The notes below the pieces were generated by a model. The model did not search any database and had not been told where the DNA came from. It saw only the letters and a program-made list of their open reading frames with translations. The position numbers and the translations under genes are program-made. This document shows, piece by piece, positions 8,869 to 15,747 of a stretch of DNA of 39,902 nt. Position 1 is the first letter of the stretch. The number at the start of each line of letters is the position of its first letter. The DNA is taken from positions 1 through 39,902 of the forward strand of contig NZ_KQ948058.1 of NCBI RefSeq assembly GCF_001513965.1, in the 5' to 3' direction. This stretch comes from Streptomyces cellostaticus. Lineage in GTDB: Bacteria; Actinomycetota; Actinomycetes; Streptomycetales; Streptomycetaceae.

Positions 8869-8933
8869 AACCGTTGGAGTGGACGGGCTCTGTCCACCGC
8901 GCTCGCCGTGACGCAGGGGCGGCTCTTCAAGCC

Positions 8934-8964
8934 CGGGCGCGCGGTTACGCAAGCCGCGCGCCCG
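8934..8964. other. Perfect 11-bp hairpin in the oxidase leader region
   Basis: CGGGCGCGCGG / CCGCGCGCCCG with a nine-base loop, about 115 bases before the oxidase start. No gene ends here, so it is either a leader-RNA structure (attenuator-like) or a DNA-binding palindrome. The rest of 8614-9077 shows no gene. Confidence 0.45.
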
Positions 8965-9077
8965 CGCACGACCATCCGGCCGCCGGACTCCCCGGCGCCG
9001 CTGCTCGAGCACCGGGCCACCGGCACAGAATGAGCTGATTGCTCAGAATGGGCGATTACGTCAACGGGGAGGCTGCG

Positions 9078-11876
9078 ATGAGCAGGTGGGTGTACGTCGG
9101 TGGCGGCTCGGGGCCGGACGGGACCGGGGGTGCGGCACAGGTGCTCGCGGTGCACGCGGCACTGCTGCCGGCCGGACAACAGGGCCGGGTGCTCTATTTC
9201 TCGGGCAGTCAGTGGGTGGAGGCTCCCTTATGGGAGGCCATCGAGAACGAGCCGAACCCGGTGGCCGATTCCCGCTATCCCGCGGGAAAGGCCCAGATCG
9301 ATCACACCAGGCTGTACGACTGCGCGACACGACAGGTGTCCAATCCGGGCTCGCCGGACGCCGACCTGTTCTGCAGCGGCCACGCGTTCCGGCCGGACGG
9401 GCGGCTGGTCGTCGCGGGCGGTACGCAGCACTGGCCCGACCCCGCCGAAGGGGATCCGCACCACGCGCACTGGAGCGGCACGCGCGCCAGCTGGCTGTTC
9501 GATCACACGGCGCAGTTCCGGGCCCAGCCCGGAGCGGCCGTCACGGCACTCTGGCACGGCGACCGGCACCTCGACCTCTTCACCACCGGTACGGACGGGG
9601 CGGTCTGGAGCAGCTGGTGGGAGCCCGGCACCGGGTGGGTGCCGTGGTTCCAGATCCAGCCGAAGGTACGGATGCGACCGGGGGCGACGGTCACCGCGCT
9701 GTGGCGGAACGCCGACCACCTCGACCTCTTCGTCACCGGCACCGACGGGGCGGTGTGGAGTACGTGGTGGGAGGCCGGACCCGGCTGGCGGCCCTGGTTC
9801 CTCGTCCACCCCGAAGTGAAGATGCAGCCGGGCGCCACGGTCACCGCGCTCTGGCACGGTGACCAGCACCTGGACCTGTTCGCCACGGGCACGGACGGGG
9901 CGGTCTGGAGCACGTGGTGGGACCCCGGCAGTGGCTGGCGGCCGTGGTTCCTCATCCACCCCGAAGTCAAGATGCGCCCCGGCGCCACGGTCACCGCGCT
10001 GTGGCGGAACGCCGACCACCTCGACCTCTTCGTCACCGGCACCGACGGGGCGGTGTGGAGCGCCTGGTGGGAGGCCGGACCCGGCTGGCAGCCCTGGTTC
10101 CTCGTCCACCCCGAGGTGAAGATGCAACCGGGCGCCACGGTCACGGCGCTGTGGCGGAACGCCGACCATCTCGACCTGTTCGTCACCGGCACGGACGGGG
10201 CGGTGTGGAGCGCCTGGTGGGAGGCCGGACCCGGCTGGCGGCCCTGGTTCCTCATCCACGCCGAAGTGAAGATGCAGCCGGGCGCCACGGTCACCGCGCT
10301 CTGGCACGGTGACCAGCACCTGCACCTGTTCGCCACGGGCACGGACGGGGCGGTCTGGAGCACCTGGTGGGACCCCGGCAGCAGCTGGCGACCCTGGTTC
10401 CTCATCCACCCCGAAGTCAAGATGCGCCCCGGCGCCACCGTCACCGCCCTCTGGCACGGTGACCAGCACCTGGACCTCTTCGCCACGGGCACGGACGGGG
10501 CGGTGTGGAGCGCCTGGTGGGAGCCCGGACCCGGCTGGCAAGCCTGGTTCCTCATCCTCAACGGGCAGTTCTGGGTGTTCGCGGGAGATCTGAGCCGGGA
10601 TCCGGCCCAGCGGGCGGCGGGCGCGCCCATGGGCGGCGGACGGTGGTATCCCACGCTCGTGACGCTCGCGGACGGCGGCGTCTTCGCACTGACGGGACAT
10701 CCGCTGATCGGGATGTACGGGGACCGGCGCTACGACTACGACGAGCGGCACAACAACACCAAGCCGGAGATCTACCACCAGCAGAGCAACTCCTGGCAGG
10801 GCGTGGACAAACAGCTCGGGGTGAGCGGGGCCCACGACTACGCGGTCTACTACCCGCGGCTGCATGTGCTGCCGCACACCGGCGAGATCTTCGTCGTACA
10901 GCCTCTCTACAGCCGGATCGTGACCACCAACCCGCAGTCCGGCAACCTGTATTCGGCGAATCCGGACGACACCTCGCCGCCCTACGCGGTGGATGTCATG
11001 GACAAGAGCCTCTGCTACAGCACCGGTGGTCAGCAGGTCACGCGCGCCTTCACCGGGCCGCAGGCGATCGACGGGATGTACCTGGACCGCTTCTTCACGA
11101 GCCAGCCCACCACCTCCGTGCTGCTGCCGTTGCACCACGAGGAGAACTACCGCCCGCGGGTCCTGGCCTGCGGCGCCCAGCAGGCCGTCGTCACCGACCT
11201 CGGGGCCGCGAACCCGCAATGGACGCCCACGCCGGCGCGCACTCTGACCGACCCCGGCTCGGGCCGGCCGCCGGTGCGCTACTTCTGCACCGCCACGCTC
11301 CTGCCAACAGGAGACGTGCTCGTCTCCGGAGGCGTCACCAAGGAGATGTACAAGGAAACCGACGGCGTCCGCACGGCCGAGCTGTACCACCCGTCGGCGG
11401 CCGGCGGCAGCTGGAGCACCGGCGCGGTCGCGGCCGAGACCCGGGGATACCACTCGGTCGCGCTCCTCACGCCCGACGGCCGCGTGTGGACGGCCGGCTC
11501 GGAGTTCAACGACACCTCGACCCCGAACCTCTCCATCGAGCTGTTCGAGCCCGACTACGTGGCGGTCGCCGACCGGGTGACCGTCAAGTCCGCACCGGGC
11601 GCTGTCGGTTACGGCCAGAGCTTCCGCGTCGAGTACACCCCGACCTCCACCGCCACTGCGATCGCGAAGGTCGTCCTCATGCGGTGCGGCTCCGTGACGC
11701 ACTCCTTCGACGGCGACCAGCGGTATGTGAGCGTGCCGTTCACCGGCGCGGGCTCCTCGCTCACCGTCACCGCACCCCCGGACGGCACCGTGGCGCCTCC
11801 CGGCTTCTACCTGCTCTGGCTGATCGACGCCCATGGCCTGCCGTGCAAGACGGCACCCTTCGTCAGGGTCGGCTGA
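9078..11876 (+). CDS. Predicted copper-radical oxidase (galactose/glyoxal oxidase type) with an inserted seven-repeat DUF346-like propeller
   Basis: A 932-residue protein. ATG 9078 is chosen because GGGGAGG precedes it; an ATG 39 bases upstream lacks this. Family motifs of copper-radical oxidases are all present: Cys99 in DLFCSGHAF (Cys of the Cys-Tyr crosslink), Tyr524 in GGGRWYPTLVTLADG, Tyr791-His792 in RGYHSVALLTPDGRV, and His875 in VTHSFDGDQR in a C-terminal DUF1929 domain ending PPGFYLLWLIDAHG. Between Cys99 and Tyr524, residues about 148-497 are seven 50-residue repeats of PLL/DUF346 type (GTDGAVWSTWW core). These enzymes oxidise alcohols or aldehydes and make H2O2. No signal peptide or membrane segment is visible, odd for a family that is usually exported. 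The substrate cannot be told from sequence. Confidence 0.85.
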   Translation: MSRWVYVGGGSGPDGTGGAAQVLAVHAALLPAGQQGRVLYFSGSQWVEAPLWEAIENEPNPVADSRYPAGKAQIDHTRLYDCATRQVSNPGSPDADLFCSGHAFRPDGRLVVAGGTQHWPDPAEGDPHHAHWSGTRASWLFDHTAQFRAQPGAAVTALWHGDRHLDLFTTGTDGAVWSSWWEPGTGWVPWFQIQPKVRMRPGATVTALWRNADHLDLFVTGTDGAVWSTWWEAGPGWRPWFLVHPEVKMQPGATVTALWHGDQHLDLFATGTDGAVWSTWWDPGSGWRPWFLIHPEVKMRPGATVTALWRNADHLDLFVTGTDGAVWSAWWEAGPGWQPWFLVHPEVKMQPGATVTALWRNADHLDLFVTGTDGAVWSAWWEAGPGWRPWFLIHAEVKMQPGATVTALWHGDQHLHLFATGTDGAVWSTWWDPGSSWRPWFLIHPEVKMRPGATVTALWHGDQHLDLFATGTDGAVWSAWWEPGPGWQAWFLILNGQFWVFAGDLSRDPAQRAAGAPMGGGRWYPTLVTLADGGVFALTGHPLIGMYGDRRYDYDERHNNTKPEIYHQQSNSWQGVDKQLGVSGAHDYAVYYPRLHVLPHTGEIFVVQPLYSRIVTTNPQSGNLYSANPDDTSPPYAVDVMDKSLCYSTGGQQVTRAFTGPQAIDGMYLDRFFTSQPTTSVLLPLHHEENYRPRVLACGAQQAVVTDLGAANPQWTPTPARTLTDPGSGRPPVRYFCTATLLPTGDVLVSGGVTKEMYKETDGVRTAELYHPSAAGGSWSTGAVAAETRGYHSVALLTPDGRVWTAGSEFNDTSTPNLSIELFEPDYVAVADRVTVKSAPGAVGYGQSFRVEYTPTSTATAIAKVVLMRCGSVTHSFDGDQRYVSVPFTGAGSSLTVTAPPDGTVAPPGFYLLWLIDAHGLPCKTAPFVRVG
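9519..10568 (+). repeat. Seven tandem 150-bp in-frame repeats (propeller blades)
   Basis: Seven contiguous 50-codon units starting at 9519, 9669, 9819, 9969, 10119, 10269 and 10419. Two variants occur: type A (LWHGDQHLDLFATG, with WWDPG in units 3 and 6) and type B (LWRNADHLDLFVTG with WWEAG), in order A B A B B A A. Units of the same type are nearly identical in DNA, indicating recent duplication or gene conversion. Seven units match one closed seven-bladed propeller. Confidence 0.9.
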
Positions 11877-11894
11877 GCCCGCATCGCGGACCTG

Positions 11895-13745
11895 CTACGC
11901 CAGGCTGTCCCGCCAAGCCCGGTGCAGGTCCGCGAACCGGCCCGTGCCCGCGATGAGTTCGTCCGGCCGGCCGTCCTCGACGATCCGGCCGTGCTCCATG
12001 ACCAGGACCCGGTCCGCGATCTCCACGGTGGACAGCCGGTGCGCGATCACCACGGCGGTACGGCCCCGCAGCACCGTCGACATCGCCCGCTGCACGGCCC
12101 GCTCGCCCGGTATGTCCAGGGAGCTGGTCGCCTCGTCCAGGATCAGCACCGCCGGATCGGCAAGCAACGCCCGGGCGAAGGCGACCAGTTGGCGCTGCCC
12201 GGCGGAGATGCGCCCGCCGCGCTTGCGTACGTCCGTGTCGTACCCGTCGGGCAGCGCGCTGATGAACTCGTGCGCGCCGATCGCCTTCGCGGCCCGCTCG
12301 ATCTCCTCACGGGTGGCGTCGGGCCGGCCGATCGCGATGTTGTCCGCGACCGTGCCCGAGAACAGGAACGCCTCCTGCGTCACCATGACCACCCCGCGCC
12401 GCAGCTCGGGCACCGCCAGCACGCGCAGGTCGACGCCGTCCAGCAGCACCCGGCCCTCGGAGGGGTCGTAGAAGCGGGCGAGCAGCTTGGCCAGGGTCGA
12501 CTTGCCCGCGCCCGTGGAGCCGACGACGGCGACCGTCTGCCCGGCCGGGAGGGTCAGGTCGAAACGGGCCAGCACCTCGCCGCCGGTGCGGTACGCGAAG
12601 CGGACCCCGTCGAAGACGACCTCGCGCCCCGGCAACTCGCCCTTCGAAGGCGGCAGTTCGCGGGGCGCCGAGGGCTCCGGCACGGACGGCGTCTGCGCCA
12701 GCAGCCCGGCGATCTTCTCCAGGGAGGCGGCCGCCGACTGGTAGGAGTTCAGGAACATGCCGAGCCGGTCGATCGGGTCGTACAGCCGCCGCAGGAACAG
12801 CACCGCCGCCGCCAGCACCCCCAGCTCCAGCGAGCCGGACGCCACCCGGTAGGCCCCCCACAGCACGATCGCCGCGACCGCCGTGTTGGCCACCAGCCGG
12901 GAGCCGATCACGTACCGGGCCATCTCCAGCAGCGCGTCGCCGTTCGTCCGCTCGTGCCGCCGGTTCAGTACGGCGAGCTCGGCGTCGTTCGCGGCCTCCC
13001 GGCGGAAGGCCCGCACCGGCCGGATGCCGTTCATCGTCTCCACGAACTTCACGATCACCGCCGCGATCGCCGTCGACCGCGCGCGGTACACCCGCCCCGC
13101 GCGCCGCTGATAGAGCCGGACGAGCAGGTACAGCGGCACGAAGGAGACCAGCGCGACCGCGCCGAGGCCGAGATCCAGCCAGAGCAGCATCGCCGAGATG
13201 TAGACGAAGGACAGGACGACGGTCACCAGCTCCTGGAGCCCCTCGTCGAGGAGCTCGCGCAGTGACTCGACGTCCGTCGTGGAGCGGGAGATCAGCCGGC
13301 CCGAGGTGTACCGCTCGTGGAAGTCGACGCTCAGTGCCTGCGCGTGCCGGAAGATCCGGCCCCTGAGGTCCAGCAGCACGTCCTGGCTGACCCGGGCGGA
13401 GGCCTCGATGAACGCGAACTGCAGCCCGCCGGAGACCAGCGCGCACAGCAGATAGCCGACGGCCACCGCGATCAGCGGCCCGTGGTCGTGGTCCCGGAGC
13501 GCCGGTACGGCGTTGTCGATGGCGTACGCCACCAGCAGCGGGCCCGCCTGCACGGCCGCCTGCTGGAGCAGCAGGAGAACGGTGGTGAGGGTGACCCGCG
13601 ACCTCATGGGGGCGAGCAGTGAGCGCAGCAGGGCGGCCGTGGCGCCGGGCGGGGTGGGCAGGACGTCGCGGTCGAAGGGGTCGTCGGCCTGCTGGGTCCG
13701 GGGGAGCTGGTCGTCGTCCGTGGCAGGGGTGGCGGTCGTGGTCAT
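11895..13745 (-). CDS. ABC exporter half-transporter (canonical-Walker-B subunit of a heterodimer)
   Basis: A 616-residue fusion of six-helix ABC transmembrane domain (about 35-340) and nucleotide-binding domain (about 385-600). Walker A is GSTGAGKST with K415, the signature is ISAGQRQ (second residue position of LSGGQ altered), Walker B LILDEATSSLD has catalytic E538, and the H-loop is IAHRLST. The ATG overlaps the stop of the upstream gene in the sequence ATGA (13742-13745), so the two are translationally coupled and almost certainly form a heterodimer. The partner has Asp in place of the catalytic Glu, so one ATP site is canonical and one degenerate. Substrate unknown; drug, lipid or peptide export are all possible for this class. 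Confidence 0.92.
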   Translation of the reverse strand: MTTTATPATDDDQLPRTQQADDPFDRDVLPTPPGATAALLRSLLAPMRSRVTLTTVLLLLQQAAVQAGPLLVAYAIDNAVPALRDHDHGPLIAVAVGYLLCALVSGGLQFAFIEASARVSQDVLLDLRGRIFRHAQALSVDFHERYTSGRLISRSTTDVESLRELLDEGLQELVTVVLSFVYISAMLLWLDLGLGAVALVSFVPLYLLVRLYQRRAGRVYRARSTAIAAVIVKFVETMNGIRPVRAFRREAANDAELAVLNRRHERTNGDALLEMARYVIGSRLVANTAVAAIVLWGAYRVASGSLELGVLAAAVLFLRRLYDPIDRLGMFLNSYQSAAASLEKIAGLLAQTPSVPEPSAPRELPPSKGELPGREVVFDGVRFAYRTGGEVLARFDLTLPAGQTVAVVGSTGAGKSTLAKLLARFYDPSEGRVLLDGVDLRVLAVPELRRGVVMVTQEAFLFSGTVADNIAIGRPDATREEIERAAKAIGAHEFISALPDGYDTDVRKRGGRISAGQRQLVAFARALLADPAVLILDEATSSLDIPGERAVQRAMSTVLRGRTAVVIAHRLSTVEIADRVLVMEHGRIVEDGRPDELIAGTGRFADLHRAWRDSLA

Positions 13746-15535
13746 CGCTTGCCCTCGTCTTCCCCTTGTTCGCCGGACATCAGGTGTGCGTACTCGGCGT
13801 TGGTGCGCAGCAGTTCCTGGTGGGTGCCGACGGCGCTGATCCGGCCCCCCGACAGCAGCGCGACACGGTCGGCGAGCAGCACTGTGGACGGCCGGTGGGC
13901 CACGATCAGCGCGGTGGTGTCGGCGAGGACCTGGCGCAGCGCGGCCTCCACGGCGGCCTCCGTGTGCACGTCCAGGGCGGACAGCGGGTCGTCCAGCACC
14001 AGGAACTCCGGGCGGCCGACGACCGCGCGGGCCAGCGCGAGGCGCTGCCGCTGGCCGCCGGACAGGCTCAGTCCCTGTTCGCCGACCTGGGTGTCGGTGC
14101 TCTGCGGGAGCGTGTGCGCGAAGTCGGCCTGCGCGACGGCGAGGGCCCGGTCGAGGTCCGCCTTTCCGGCGCCGTCCGCGGCCCCCATCAGCACGTTCTC
14201 GCCGACGCTCGCGGAGAAGAGGGTCGGCTCCTCGAAGGCGACCGCGACCCTGGCGCGCAGTTCCTCACGGGACATGGCGGTGATGTCCACGCCGTTCAGG
14301 GTGATGTGGCCGGAGGTGACCTCGTGCAGACGGGGGATCAGGGCGGTGAGGGTCGTCTTTCCGCTGCCGGTGGCTCCGACGAGGGCCATGGACTCGCCGG
14401 GGCGTATATGGAGGTCGATGCGGGTGAGGAGGGGCGGGGAGCCGGGCGGGGCGTCGGGGTAGCGGAACCGGACGTTCTCGAAGCGGAGTCCTGCCTCGCT
14501 GCTGGTCGGGGGCGAGGCAACCGCGGCTGTCGGTGTCGCGTCTTCCGGCACCTCGTCCATCACCTCGAAGTACCGCTCGGTCGCCGTCGCCGCCTCCTGG
14601 CTCATCGCCAGCAGGAAGCCGATCGAGTCCACCGGCCACCGCAGGGCAAGTGCCGTACTCAGGAAGGCCACCAGCGTTCCGGCGGACAACGCACCGTCGG
14701 CCACCCGCACGGCGCCCAGCACCAGCGCCGCCCCGATCGCCAGCTCCGGAAGCGTCACGATGACACCCCAGATGGTCGCCAGCAGCCGCGCCTTGCGCAG
14801 CTCCGTGCCGCGCAGGGTGCCCGACAGCTCCCGGAACGCCCGCGCCTGGCTGCGGTGCCGGCCGAAGCCCTTGATGATGCGGATGCCGAGCACGCTCTCC
14901 TCGACGACCGTCGTCAGGTCCCCGACCTGGTCCTGTGCCCGGCGCGCCACCTCGGCGTAGCGCCGCTCGAAGACCACGCAGGTCCACATCACCGGGACGG
15001 CGGGTCCCAGGATGACCAGCCCGAGCACCCAGTCCTGCATCAGCATGATCACCACGCCGACGAGGATCGTCACCCCGTTGACCAGCAGAAAGGTCAGCGG
15101 GAAGGCGAGGAACATGCGCAGCAGCATCAGGTCGGTCGTGCCCCGGGAGAGCAGTTGGCCGGACGCCCACCGGTCGTGGAAGGACACGGGCAGCCGTTGC
15201 AGCCGGCGGTACAGGCCCGCCCGCATCTCGGCCTCCACGTGCGACAGGGGCCGGGCCACCAGCCAGCGCCGTATCCCGAACAGGACCGCCTCGGCGAGAC
15301 CGAGCAGCAGCAGGTACAGCGCGCCGAGCCACACCCCCGCCGGGTCCCGGTCGGCGACCGGCCCGTCGACCATCCACTTCAGGACGAGCGGGATCACCAG
15401 CCCCGTACAGGAGGCGACGACCGCGACGAACGCGGCCGTGAACAGCCGGGTGCGCACGGGACGGACGTACGGCCACAGCCTCAGCAGGGTGCGTACGGCG
15501 GAGCGTTCCTCGGTGGTTGCACGTGTCGTCGCCAT
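13742..15535 (-). CDS. ABC exporter half-transporter (degenerate-Walker-B subunit)
   Basis: A 597-residue ABC half-transporter with TMD (about 20-310) and NBD. Walker A is GATGSGKTT, the signature is a canonical LSGGQRQ, Walker B is FLVLDDPLSALD with Asp at about 516 replacing the catalytic Glu, and the H-loop is VAHRPST. In a dimer, its canonical LSGGQ completes the active site of the downstream subunit, while its own Walker B faces that subunit's altered signature, the usual heterodimeric exporter asymmetry. Two ATGs occur (15538, 15535); 15535 is chosen because a TAGGCT -10 element (15543-15548, minus strand) ends seven bases before it and no ribosome-binding site is visible, suggesting a leaderless message. 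Confidence 0.92.
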   Translation of the reverse strand: MATTRATTEERSAVRTLLRLWPYVRPVRTRLFTAAFVAVVASCTGLVIPLVLKWMVDGPVADRDPAGVWLGALYLLLLGLAEAVLFGIRRWLVARPLSHVEAEMRAGLYRRLQRLPVSFHDRWASGQLLSRGTTDLMLLRMFLAFPLTFLLVNGVTILVGVVIMLMQDWVLGLVILGPAVPVMWTCVVFERRYAEVARRAQDQVGDLTTVVEESVLGIRIIKGFGRHRSQARAFRELSGTLRGTELRKARLLATIWGVIVTLPELAIGAALVLGAVRVADGALSAGTLVAFLSTALALRWPVDSIGFLLAMSQEAATATERYFEVMDEVPEDATPTAAVASPPTSSEAGLRFENVRFRYPDAPPGSPPLLTRIDLHIRPGESMALVGATGSGKTTLTALIPRLHEVTSGHITLNGVDITAMSREELRARVAVAFEEPTLFSASVGENVLMGAADGAGKADLDRALAVAQADFAHTLPQSTDTQVGEQGLSLSGGQRQRLALARAVVGRPEFLVLDDPLSALDVHTEAAVEAALRQVLADTTALIVAHRPSTVLLADRVALLSGGRISAVGTHQELLRTNAEYAHLMSGEQGEDEGKR

Positions 15536-15542
15536 CATCGCG

Positions 15543-15616
15543 AGCCTACGGATCCGCACTGACAACGCCCACCGAGTTTTGGCCGGACCCGGCTCGGTCC
15601 CTGGTCCTACGACCAG
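15543..15616. promoter_or_regulatory. Control region between divergent ABC exporter operons
   Basis: TAGGCT at 15543-15548 (minus) is a candidate -10 for the left operon. Directly beyond it lie the inverted repeat GGACC-6-GGTCC (15585-15600) and, abutting it, CTGGTCCTACGACCAG (15601-15616), giving four copies of the GGTCC/GGACC or GGTC/GACC core. This looks like an operator for an unlinked regulator and could control both exporters. Confidence 0.4.
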
Positions 15617-15747
15617 CGCGTTCGAGGGGGCTCGCAGTTTGTTCACCGCATGGCTTATTCGATGGAGTGCCCGCTCTCGTCCTCGGTACCTTCGAAGTCT
15701 CCTGGCCGGTCCGCGATTCCGTTGCGGCCGGGTGGATCGGGGGCAGG

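Noticed and set aside
9228..11834. Minus-strand repeat protein over the oxidase
   Set aside because: The repeats are inherited from the plus-strand blades; composition is non-natural and no start signal is present.
11895..15535. Left ABC pair as a broken transporter because of LDD and ISAGQ
   Set aside because: These changes are the normal asymmetry of heterodimeric ABC exporters and leave one canonical site.
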